From the NCBI GenBank assembly GCA_946222435.1, contig CAMIOJ010000137.1, forward strand, positions 1 to 6,167: DNA of 6,167 bases. Direction: 5' to 3'. Under the pieces are notes generated by a model, which saw only the letters and a program-made list of their open reading frames with translations, made no database searches and was not told the origin of the DNA. The position numbers were made by a program, and so were the translations under genes. This DNA is from an uncultured Micrococcus sp. (GTDB taxonomy: Bacteria; Actinomycetota; Actinomycetes; Actinomycetales; Micrococcaceae). The stretch's first letter is position 1. Each line of letters begins with the position of its first letter. Below are positions 1-5,182 of the stretch, in pieces.

Positions 1-151
1 GCACCTCGGCCGCACCGCTCGGGAGGGTGGGCTCGTCGACCGTCAGGTCGACGGTGCGGCTGCGCTCCGAGGCACGGAACGCGAGCATCGAGGCCACCCC
101 GACGGCGAGGCCGATCGCTCCGCAGAGCAGGCCGATGATCACGGGGTCCAC
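1..151 (-). CDS. senX3: Sensor histidine kinase, probably SenX3 (N-terminus only, cut by window edge)
   Basis: Only the first 50 codons are visible. They give a short N-terminal hydrophobic segment (residues about 4-25, VIIGLLCGAIGLAVG onward) followed by FRASERSRTVD, the usual start of actinobacterial SenX3-type membrane sensor kinases. The kinase core lies outside the window. In actinobacteria SenX3 with the response regulator RegX3 activates phosphate-starvation genes, and PhoU restrains it when phosphate is ample; the divergent phoU next door supports this reading. I chose the GTG at 149-151 because a -10-like TACTCT (159-164) ends 7 nt before it, implying a leaderless mRNA. A second in-frame GTG at 140-142 has a G-run (153-158) about 10 nt upstream and is the alternative. 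Family identity rests on the N-terminus and context alone, so another two-component kinase is possible. Confidence 0.75.
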   Translation of the reverse strand, partial: MDPVIIGLLCGAIGLAVGVASMLAFRASERSRTVDLTVDEPTLPSGAAEV

Positions 152-158
152 GCCCCCC

Positions 159-164
159 AGAGTA
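159..164 (-). promoter_or_regulatory. Predicted -10 element of the senX3 promoter (leaderless)
   Basis: On the minus strand TACTCT fits the actinobacterial TANNNT -10 pattern. It is followed by GGGGGGC and then GTG at 151. A start site about 7 nt downstream of the hexamer falls on or next to the GTG, so the mRNA would have no leader. No convincing -35 is seen: the hexamer at 17-bp spacing is GTCCTG. Confidence 0.5.
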
Positions 165-221
165 GCCGGTGGGAGGCGCCTCAGGACCCGCCCGGCGGGC
201 TTAGTCCGCAGGCCAGCCCCA

Positions 222-237
222 GTTCAGGAGCTGTTCA
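222..237 (+). promoter_or_regulatory. PHO-box-like direct repeat (RegX3/PhoP-type site)
   Basis: GTTCA occurs at 222-226 and again at 233-237, exactly 11 bp apart. This is the geometry of the direct-repeat units bound by PhoP in Streptomyces. The second unit (GTTCATCTGCA) fits the unit consensus GKTCAYYYRSG at 10 of 11 positions; the first fits at 7. It lies roughly midway between the predicted phoU and senX3 promoters, so it could serve either or both. That RegX3 binds here is inferred from the pattern and the location. Confidence 0.55.
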
Positions 238-268
238 TCTGCACCCGCCACACTGTCCCTTCGGCCCT

Positions 269-297
269 TTGTCCCCACGGGCCGTCCCGACCATTGT
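269..297 (+). promoter_or_regulatory. Candidate phoU promoter
   Basis: A -35-like TTGTCC (269-274) is separated by 17 bp from a -10-like CATTGT (292-297). Transcription would start near 302-304, only a few bases before the phoU ATG at 309. A GGAGG at 300-304 is therefore probably too close to the transcript start to be a normal ribosome binding site. Each hexamer is only a moderate match. Confidence 0.4.
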
Positions 298-308
298 CTG
301 GAGGCCCC

Positions 309-965
309 ATGCGCGAGCTGTTCCGCGCCAACCTGAGCCGCCTCGGCAAGGATCTGACGACCATCGCCGAGCTCGTGCACCGGGCCGCAGACGACGCCCG
401 CGCCGCCCTGGAGACCGCGGACGTGCACCGCGCCGAGCAGGTCATCTCCGAGGACGCCCGCATCGACCACCTCCAGGAGCAGCTGGACGAGCAGGCCATC
501 CAGCTGCTGGCCCTCCAGGCCCCGGTGGCCTCGGACCTGCGGACCGTGGTGGCCACCCTGAGGATGAGCACGTCGCTGGAACGCATGGGGGACCTCGCCC
601 GGCACATCGCCCAGCTCACCCGCCTGCGCTACCCCGAGCTCGTGATCCCCGAGTCCGTGCGCCCCACCTTCGCCGCCATGGCGGACGACACCGTGGACGC
701 CGCGGCGCAGATGGCCCTGCTGCTCGAGACCCAGGACCTCGGCCATGCGGACGCGATCGCCGAGCTGAACGAGCGCATCAACGGCCATCACGTCAGCGTG
801 TTCCGGGCGATCGCCGCCCCCACCTGGAACGAGACCGCCGCCACCACCACGGACGTCACCCTGGCCTCCCGGTACCTGGAGCGCTTCACGGACCATGCCG
901 TGTCCGTGGCTGGGAAGATGCGCTACCTGGTCACCGGCCGGTGGCCCTCCCACCAGGACACCTGA
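309..965 (+). CDS. phoU: Phosphate transport regulator PhoU
   Basis: PhoU is a cytoplasmic protein that connects the Pst phosphate transporter to the phosphate sensor kinase and keeps the Pho regulon off when phosphate is plentiful. The 218-residue product has the normal family length and the two repeated three-helix PhoU domains. The metal-binding motifs are visible as ERMGD at residues 91-95 and ERFTD at 191-195, each inside the expected context (DLRTVVATLRMSTSLERMGD and SRYLERFTDHAVSVAGKMRY). In most homologs the second motif is closer to ERIGD, so FT at its centre is a mild variant. The ATG at 309 is chosen because the protein then begins MRELFRANL, typical for the family; the reading frame stays open upstream but that part has no PhoU similarity. 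It is divergent from the SenX3-like gene, and a strong hairpin follows the stop codon. Confidence 0.95.
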   Translation: MRELFRANLSRLGKDLTTIAELVHRAADDARAALETADVHRAEQVISEDARIDHLQEQLDEQAIQLLALQAPVASDLRTVVATLRMSTSLERMGDLARHIAQLTRLRYPELVIPESVRPTFAAMADDTVDAAAQMALLLETQDLGHADAIAELNERINGHHVSVFRAIAAPTWNETAATTTDVTLASRYLERFTDHAVSVAGKMRYLVTGRWPSHQDT

Positions 966-984
966 GCCGCACACCCGCAGAGCA

Positions 985-1036
985 GGCGACGGGGCGCCGT
1001 CGGGACGTCAGATCGTCCCGACGGCGCCCCGTCGTC
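985..1036. terminator. Long perfect hairpin between convergent phoU and gpmA
   Basis: An inverted repeat with a 21-bp perfect stem (987-1007 with 1014-1034) and a 6-nt loop (TCAGAT, 1008-1013) lies between the two stop codons. One G-T pair and one G-C pair extend it to 985-1036. There is no T-tract on either side, as is common for actinobacterial terminators. Its symmetry and its place between convergent genes suggest it ends transcription from both sides. Confidence 0.85.
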
Positions 1037-1062
1037 CGTGCTCCGGCCGGAGCCGGTCCGGC

Positions 1063-1824
1063 TCAGTGCTTGGCGTCGCCCTGGGCGGCGACCGCGGCGG
1101 CACCGGCGGCGGCGGCCTCCGGGTCCAGGTAGCGGCCGCCCGGGGTGATCGGCTTCAGGTCCTCGTCCAGCTCGTAGACGAGCGGGATGCCGGTGGGGAT
1201 GTTGAGAGCGGCGATGTCCTCGTCCGAGATGCCGTCCAGGTGCTTCACCAGCGCACGCAGCGAGTTGCCGTGTGCGGCCACCAGGACCGTCTTGCCGGCC
1301 TTCAGGTCCGGGACGATCTCGCCCTCCCAGTACGGCAGCAGACGGTCGATGACCATCTTCAGGGCCTCGGTGCGCGGGGCCTCGTCCCCCAGGTCCGCGT
1401 AGCGGACGTCGTCGGCCTGGGAGAACTCGGAGGAGTCGTCCAGCACCGGCGGCGGGGTGTCGAAGGAGCGGCGCCAGATCATGAACTGCTCCTCGCCGAA
1501 CTCGTCCTTCACCTGGGCCTTGTCCTTGCCCTGCAGGGCGCCGTAGTGGCGCTCGTTGAGGCGCCAGCTGCGCTTGACCGGGATCCACTGGCGGTCGGCG
1601 GACTCGAGGGCCAGGTTGGCGGTGGTGATCGCGCGCTTGAGCAGCGAGGTGTGCAGCACGTCCGGGAGCAGGCCCTCGTCCTTGAGGAGCTCACCGCCGC
1701 GCGCGGCCTCGTCACGGCCCTTCTGGGTCAGCGGCACATCGACCCAGCCGGTGAACAGGTTCTTCTCGTTCCAGTCGCTCTGGCCGTGACGGAGCAGGAC
1801 CAGCGTGTAGGTGTTGTTCGCCAT
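1063..1824 (-). CDS. gpmA: 2,3-bisphosphoglycerate-dependent phosphoglycerate mutase
   Basis: This cytoplasmic enzyme interconverts 3-phosphoglycerate and 2-phosphoglycerate in glycolysis and gluconeogenesis. The 253-residue product has the hallmarks of the histidine phosphatase fold: LLRHGQSDWNEKNLFTGW at 10-27 with the phosphorylated His13, Arg64 in SLLKRAITT, the acid Glu91 in LNERHYGALQGK, and the second catalytic His185 in VAAHGNSLRAL. Length is normal for the dPGM family. The C-terminus ends in an alanine-rich tail (about 236-248), probably disordered. The ATG at 1824 gives the standard start MANNTYTLVLLRHGQ and lies 6 nt after a -10-like TAGACT, suggesting a leaderless mRNA. It converges with phoU on a shared hairpin and diverges from the methyltransferase gene. 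Closeness to senX3/phoU is common in actinobacteria, but nothing here shows phosphate control of this gene. Confidence 0.98.
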   Translation of the reverse strand: MANNTYTLVLLRHGQSDWNEKNLFTGWVDVPLTQKGRDEAARGGELLKDEGLLPDVLHTSLLKRAITTANLALESADRQWIPVKRSWRLNERHYGALQGKDKAQVKDEFGEEQFMIWRRSFDTPPPVLDDSSEFSQADDVRYADLGDEAPRTEALKMVIDRLLPYWEGEIVPDLKAGKTVLVAAHGNSLRALVKHLDGISDEDIAALNIPTGIPLVYELDEDLKPITPGGRYLDPEAAAAGAAAVAAQGDAKH

Positions 1825-1830
1825 GCCGCC

Positions 1831-1836
1831 AGTCTA
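1831..1836 (-). promoter_or_regulatory. Predicted -10 element of the gpmA promoter (leaderless)
   Basis: On the minus strand TAGACT is followed by GGCGGC and then the gpmA ATG. Seven bases downstream of the hexamer is the A of the ATG itself. The same hexamer and nearly the same following bases precede the DUF2516 gene. No clear -35 is present; the 17-bp-spaced hexamer (GGGCCA, 1854-1859) lies in a dyad-containing stretch. Confidence 0.6.
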
Positions 1837-1843
1837 TGCCGAT

Positions 1844-1856
1844 CCAGGGGCCCTGG
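1844..1856. repeat. 13-bp dyad between the divergent gpmA and methyltransferase promoters
   Basis: CCAGGG-G-CCCTGG is an inverted repeat of two 6-bp arms about a single central G. It overlaps the expected -35 regions of both promoters (about 1854-1859 for gpmA and 1852-1857 for the methyltransferase gene). It could be an operator or simply chance in GC-rich DNA; no regulator is recognisable. Confidence 0.4.
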
Positions 1857-1874
1857 CCCGTGCTGGTCGGGGCC

Positions 1875-1880
1875 TACCCT
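1875..1880 (+). promoter_or_regulatory. Predicted -10 element of the methyltransferase promoter (leaderless)
   Basis: TACCCT fits TANNNT and is followed by GGAGGC and the ATG at 1887. The predicted transcription start is the A of that ATG. The GGAGG at 1881-1885 is only 1 nt from the ATG, too close to act as a Shine-Dalgarno site, which also favours a leaderless mRNA. Confidence 0.55.
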
Positions 1881-1886
1881 GGAGGC

Positions 1887-2750
1887 ATGGTCGAGAAGGC
1901 ACGCCGGCTGCGTCGGGAGCCCGAGGGCGCCGCCGCACGCCGGGGCGTCCGGCCTGCGCGCCCCCAGGGACACGTCACCCGCGGCACCACGGCCGCCCAG
2001 CGCATGCGTCGCGTGGACCGCTGGCTGCTGGACGTGCACGGCCCGCTGCTGCGCTCGGTGCCGCGACCGCTGCTGGCGGACGTCGGCTACGGCGCCGAAC
2101 CCGTCACGGCCGTGGAGCTGCTGCAGCGTGTCCGCACCGTGGCTCCGGACGCGGAGCTGATCGGACTCGAGATCGACCCGGCCCGCGTGGCGCACGCCCG
2201 CGCCACGGCCCCGCCCATGGCAGGACTGTCCTGGGCGGTCGGCGGCTTCGAGGTCCCCACGCCGCGTCCGCCGCAGGTGGTGCGGGCCTTCAACGTCCTG
2301 CGCCAGTACGACGAGCACGACGTCCCCGAGATCTGGCGGCTGCTCACCGCCGCGCTGGCACCGGGCGGCGTGCTCGTGGAGGGCACCTGCTCGGAGAACG
2401 GCCGTCGCGCCGCCTGGGTCGACCTGCGCGCCACGGGACCGGTCTCCCTCACCCTGGCCGCCCGGTTCGGGGAGGTCGAGCGGCCCTCCGAGATCGCCGA
2501 GCGGCTGCCGAAGGCGCTGATCCACCGCAACGTGCCCGGCGAGCCGGTGCACGGGTTCCTGGCCGCCGCTGACACGGCCTGGGCGCTCCACTCCCCCCTG
2601 GCGCCCTACGGCATGCGTCAGCGCTGGATGGGGATGTGCCGGACGCTGCGGGACCGCGGGTGGCCGATCCTGGGCCGTCAGACCCAGTGGCGCCGCGGAG
2701 AGGTGAGCGTGCGCTGGGAGGCGGTGGCGCCGTCGTCGTCCGAGGACTGA
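1887..2750 (+). CDS. Class I SAM-dependent methyltransferase, substrate unknown
   Basis: The 287-residue product has a Rossmann-type methyltransferase core. Motif I, which binds S-adenosylmethionine, is LLADVGYGAEPVT at 62-74. It is followed by an acidic end of strand 2 in LIGLEIDPARVAHA (91-104, Glu95 likely binding the ribose) and a motif IV-like segment VVRAFNVLRQYDEHDVPEIW at 131-150. LAPGGVLVEGT (157-167) resembles the usual strand 5 region. The first 40 or so residues are rich in Arg and Ala and probably flexible. The C-terminal part (about 210-280), with many Trp, Arg and Met residues, matches nothing I recognise and may contact the substrate. No substrate or pathway can be named. The gene stands alone between two oppositely oriented genes, with its own predicted leaderless promoter, and ends at a hairpin shared with the DUF2516 gene. 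Confidence 0.85.
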   Translation: MVEKARRLRREPEGAAARRGVRPARPQGHVTRGTTAAQRMRRVDRWLLDVHGPLLRSVPRPLLADVGYGAEPVTAVELLQRVRTVAPDAELIGLEIDPARVAHARATAPPMAGLSWAVGGFEVPTPRPPQVVRAFNVLRQYDEHDVPEIWRLLTAALAPGGVLVEGTCSENGRRAAWVDLRATGPVSLTLAARFGEVERPSEIAERLPKALIHRNVPGEPVHGFLAAADTAWALHSPLAPYGMRQRWMGMCRTLRDRGWPILGRQTQWRRGEVSVRWEAVAPSSSED

Positions 2751-2764
2751 CGGGGCCAAGGGGA

Positions 2765-2798
2765 GGCGCCGACCACGGACGGGGGCCCGTCCGGCGCC
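2765..2798. terminator. Bipartite hairpin between the convergent methyltransferase and DUF2516 genes
   Basis: An outer 6-bp stem (2765-2770 with 2793-2798) and an inner 6-bp stem (2777-2782 with 2787-2792, loop GGGC) are separated on the left arm only by a 6-nt bulge (2771-2776). It lies between the two stop codons and is all strong GC pairs apart from one A-T. A role as bidirectional terminator is likely but weaker than for the phoU/gpmA hairpin. Confidence 0.55.
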
Positions 2799-2803
2799 CG
2801 GAG

Positions 2804-3127
2804 TCACCAGCCGGCGCGACCGCCGCTGTAGAGGTTCATCTGCTCGCGCGGACCCGCCAGGTACACCGCCGCGATGCAGACGGCGATGATGCCGAACATG
2901 CCGAGGCCGCCCATGCCCGTGAAGACCCCGAGGGCGCCCACCACGGCGGCGGCGCCGGTGAGCAGCAGCCAGAACCGCTTCTCCCGGATGCCCGCACGGA
3001 GGTAGTCCTCCGGGCGACGCCGGGCGGCGTCCACCACGGCCCAGACCTCCAGGGCGAGGGCGACGATGCCGAGGGCGAACATCAGCCAGTACTCGAACAT
3101 CAGGCCGTACACGAAGGGATGGGTCAT
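2804..3127 (-). CDS. DUF2516 family small membrane protein
   Basis: The 107-residue product looks like an actinobacterial DUF2516 protein of unknown function. Three hydrophobic segments are predicted at about 13-33, 52-70 and 74-92. The loop after the first segment carries the family-like pattern EVWAVVDAARRRPEDYLRAGIREKRFW (27-53), with an Asp after the first helix and basic residues before the second. The end of helix 3 reads IAAVYLAGPREQMNLY, resembling the usual YLVDVRPAL-like tail but with AGPREQ in its place. There is no signal peptidase site, so it should be an inner-membrane protein. The ATG at 3127 lies 7 nt after a TAGACT hexamer (leaderless), and the gene is divergent from tmk. Family assignment comes from pattern and size, not a profile search. 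Confidence 0.75.
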   Translation of the reverse strand: MTHPFVYGLMFEYWLMFALGIVALALEVWAVVDAARRRPEDYLRAGIREKRFWLLLTGAAAVVGALGVFTGMGGLGMFGIIAVCIAAVYLAGPREQMNLYSGGRAGW

Positions 3128-3134
3128 GCCCGCC

Positions 3135-3140
3135 AGTCTA
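3135..3140 (-). promoter_or_regulatory. Predicted -10 element of the DUF2516 gene promoter (leaderless)
   Basis: On the minus strand TAGACT is followed by GGCGGGC and the ATG at 3127. This is the same hexamer, with one extra base before the ATG, as upstream of gpmA. The predicted transcription start is on or one base before the ATG. No clear -35 is seen. Confidence 0.55.
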
Positions 3141-3198
3141 CGCGCGCACCTCCCCGCCCAGCCGGGAGCGGACCGGGCGTGCCGGGCACCGGGGCCGA

Positions 3199-3204
3199 TA
3201 GGCT
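3199..3204 (+). promoter_or_regulatory. Predicted -10 element of the tmk-holB promoter (leaderless)
   Basis: TAGGCT, in the context GATAGGCT, is followed by GGACGG and the GTG at 3211, which is where transcription would be expected to begin. An 11-bp dyad, GTGCC-G-GGCAC (3179-3189), lies just upstream and overlaps the spacer. No clear -35 is seen. Confidence 0.55.
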
Positions 3205-3210
3205 GGACGG

Positions 3211-3966
3211 GTGGAACAGCCAGCTGACGCACGCGGCCTCTTCGTGGCCTTCGAGGGACCCGACGGCTCGGGCAAGTCGACCCAGGCCCGCGCCTTCGCG
3301 GCCGCCTGGGCGGAGGCCGGACACCCGGTCCACCTGACCCGCGAGCCCGGCGGGACGGACCTCGGCGAGCGCCTGCGCTCCCTGGTCCTGGACCCGGAGC
3401 ACGCGCCGATCGACCCGCGCACCGAGGCGCTGCTGTTCTCTGCCGCACGCGCCGCCCACGTGCACCGCTGCATCCGCCCGGCCCTCGCGGCCGGGACGAC
3501 CGTGGTGACGGACCGCTTCATCGACTCCTCGGTGGCCTACCAGGGCGTGGGCCGTGGGCTCGGGGCGGAGCGGATCGCCGAGCTGAACCGGTGGGCCGTG
3601 GACGGCACGCTCCCGGACCTCACCGTGGTGCTGGACCTGGACGCGGAGACCGCCGCCGCCCGGCGCACCGCCCGCCAGGACGCCGGCGGCACCGGACCGG
3701 ACCGGCTCGAGCAGGAGACCGCCCACGCCCACGAGCAGCTGCGCGGCGCCTTCCTGGAGCAGGCCGCCGCCGCCCCCGAGCGGTACCTGGTGCTGGACGC
3801 GACCACCCCCATCGAGCAGCGGACCGCCGAGATCCGGGCCCGCCTGCGGCAGATCGCCGCGGGCCGGGGCCCTGCGCCCCGGACGGTGCCAGCGACCGCG
3901 CCGCAGTCAGCCGCGGGGACCGAGCCGGAGGCCACGGCGGGGACCGAGCCGGAGGCCGCCCGATGA
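3211..3966 (+). CDS. tmk: Thymidylate kinase
   Basis: This enzyme phosphorylates dTMP to dTDP with ATP, an essential step in making dTTP. The 251-residue product shows the P-loop EGPDGSGKST at 15-24, the substrate-binding TREPGGTDLG at 43-52, and DRFIDSSVAYQGVGRGL at 101-117, which holds the DR(Y/F) signature. The Arg-containing lid is around RRTARQDAGGTGPDRLEQE (151-169). The kinase core ends near residue 215, usual for bacterial enzymes. The remaining 35 or so residues are an Ala/Pro/Glu-rich tail ending in two copies of an 8-residue repeat (AGTEPEAT, AGTEPEAA), likely disordered. The GTG at 3211 is chosen because a TAGGCT -10 hexamer ends 6 nt before it and no Shine-Dalgarno site is present. 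The stop codon overlaps the holB start by 4 bases (ATGA), so the two are translationally coupled. Confidence 0.97.
   Translation: MEQPADARGLFVAFEGPDGSGKSTQARAFAAAWAEAGHPVHLTREPGGTDLGERLRSLVLDPEHAPIDPRTEALLFSAARAAHVHRCIRPALAAGTTVVTDRFIDSSVAYQGVGRGLGAERIAELNRWAVDGTLPDLTVVLDLDAETAAARRTARQDAGGTGPDRLEQETAHAHEQLRGAFLEQAAAAPERYLVLDATTPIEQRTAEIRARLRQIAAGRGPAPRTVPATAPQSAAGTEPEATAGTEPEAAR
3913..3957 (+). repeat. Two-copy 24-bp-period repeat in the tmk 3' end, carrying the holB ribosome binding site
   Basis: A 21-bp identical block occurs at 3913-3933 and 3937-3957 (period 24). In frame it encodes AGTEPEA twice. Each copy contains GGAGG; the one in the second copy (3951-3955) is 7 nt before the holB ATG and is almost certainly its Shine-Dalgarno sequence. 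The repeat probably arose by slippage or a small tandem duplication. Confidence 0.9.
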
Positions 3967-5150
3967 GCGCGCCCGCCGTGTTCGCCGACCTGGCCGGCCA
4001 GGACGCCGTGGTGGAGCAGCTCACCCGCGCCGCCCAGCAGGACCGGCCCACCCACGCCTGGCTGTTCACCGGACCGCCCGGCTCCGGCCGGTCCACCGCC
4101 GCGCGCGCCTTCGCCGCCGCCCTGCAGTGCGAGGCCGAGTCACCGGAGGACCGCGGCTGCGGGCAGTGCCACGCCTGCACCACCGTCATGGGCGGCACCC
4201 ACCCGGACGTCACGATCCTGGCCACCGAGAGCGTCAGCTACAAGATCGAGGACGTCCGTGACCTCGTGGAGGCGGCCCAGTCCCGCCCCGCCACGGGCCG
4301 CTGGCGCATTTTCCTGATGGAGGACGCGGACCGCATGACCGAGCGCGCCACCAACGTGCTCCTCAAGGCCATCGAGGAGCCCCCGGAGCGCGTGGTCTGG
4401 ATGCTCTGCACCCCCTCCCCCGCGGACGTGCTGCCCACCATCCGCTCCCGGTGCCGTGCCGTCACCCTGCGCATCCCCTCCGTCCAGGACGTGGCCGACC
4501 TGCTCGTGCGGCGCGACCGGCTCGACGCCGAGACCGCGCTGATGACCGCGCGCATCTCCCAGTCGCACGTGGGCATGGCCCGTCGCCTCGCCCAGGACCC
4601 CGAGGCCCTCGCCCGCCGCGAGGAGATCCTCTCCCTGCCCCTGCGCAGCAGCGCCGTCTCCGACGCCATGGGCATGGCCGCCCACCTGGTGAAGGTCGCC
4701 AAGGACGAGGCCGAGTCCTCGGCCGAGGCCCGCAACGCCGACGAGCTGGCGACCCTGCGCCGCCAGCTCGGCATCGCCGAGGACGAGCAGGTCCCGGCCA
4801 AGCTGCGCCACCACGTCAAGCGGCTCGAGGAGGACCAGACCCGCCGACGCCGACGCAGCGTGCACGACTCCCTGGACCGGGCGATGATCGACCTGTTCGG
4901 CCTGTTCCGGGACGTGCTGGCCGTGCAGCTCGGCGCGGAGGGCGAGCTCATCAACGAGCACCGCCGTGCCGAGATCGCCTCCTACGCCCATGGTGCCGCC
5001 GGCGGCTCCGCCGAGGTGGTCGCCCGCATCGACGCCATCAACCTGGCCCGCGAGCGACTGGCCGGCAACGTCCCGGAGCAGCTGGCGGTCGAGGGACTGA
5101 TGCTCGCACTGCTGCCCGCTCGGACGCGCACCCCGCGGCCGCGGCGCTGA
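3963..5150 (+). CDS. holB: DNA polymerase III delta-prime subunit (clamp loader)
   Basis: Delta-prime is part of the clamp loader complex, which places the sliding clamp on DNA for the replicative polymerase. The 395-residue product begins with an AAA+ domain. The P-loop region is GPPGSGRST (37-45), in which Arg43 replaces the usual lysine. The zinc module has Cys56, Cys66, Cys69 and Cys72 (CGQCHAC), followed by GTHPD. Then come the Walker B-like region LMEDADRMT (118-126), NVLLKAIEEPP (131-141), and the SRC motif in IRSRCR (160-165), whose Arg acts as an arginine finger in clamp loaders. The C-terminal half is longer than in E. coli (334 residues), with a charged helical stretch at about 245-300 including an Arg run, as in other actinobacterial delta-primes. 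The ATG at 3963 has GGAGG 7 nt upstream and overlaps the tmk stop. A short hairpin follows. Confidence 0.95.
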   Translation: MSAPAVFADLAGQDAVVEQLTRAAQQDRPTHAWLFTGPPGSGRSTAARAFAAALQCEAESPEDRGCGQCHACTTVMGGTHPDVTILATESVSYKIEDVRDLVEAAQSRPATGRWRIFLMEDADRMTERATNVLLKAIEEPPERVVWMLCTPSPADVLPTIRSRCRAVTLRIPSVQDVADLLVRRDRLDAETALMTARISQSHVGMARRLAQDPEALARREEILSLPLRSSAVSDAMGMAAHLVKVAKDEAESSAEARNADELATLRRQLGIAEDEQVPAKLRHHVKRLEEDQTRRRRRSVHDSLDRAMIDLFGLFRDVLAVQLGAEGELINEHRRAEIASYAHGAAGGSAEVVARIDAINLARERLAGNVPEQLAVEGLMLALLPARTRTPRPRR

Positions 5151-5154
5151 GGAC

Positions 5155-5182
5155 CCGGGCGCCCGCGCGAGTCAGCGCCCGG
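5155..5182. terminator. Short hairpin at the convergent ends of holB and the HAD hydrolase gene
   Basis: CCGGGCGC (5155-5162) pairs with GCGCCCGG (5175-5182) around a 12-nt loop that contains the HAD gene stop codon. The gap between the two stop codons is only 21 bp, so a shared bidirectional terminator is plausible. The stem is short and the local GC content high, so this call is tentative. Confidence 0.4.

Noticed and set aside
140..142. Alternative senX3 start at the second GTG
   Set aside because: It has a G-run at acceptable spacing, but the GTG at 151 gives the more usual VDP start and coincides with the predicted transcription start. Not fully excluded.
27..308. Upstream extension of the phoU reading frame to an ATG at 27
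   Set aside because: It would add 94 residues unlike any PhoU and run across the senX3 start and the PHO-box-like repeat. The ATG at 309 gives the normal family N-terminus and length.
201..974. Long open frames antisense to phoU
   Set aside because: Compositional shadows of a GC-rich gene: Gly/His/Val- or Arg/Ser/Ala-rich translations with no recognisable domain, opposite a clear PhoU.
895..2160. 421-codon plus-strand open frame across gpmA
   Set aside because: It runs antisense through a complete gpmA and into the methyltransferase gene in another frame. The translation is low-complexity and matches nothing.
1728..2807. 359-codon minus-strand open frame opposite the methyltransferase gene
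   Set aside because: Antisense shadow; the plus strand has a methyltransferase core with motifs in the right order.
3591..3962. Upstream extension of the holB frame within tmk
   Set aside because: It overlaps the tmk core out of frame and is Arg/Pro/Gly-rich. The ATG at 3963 has a well-placed GGAGG and gives the standard delta-prime start.
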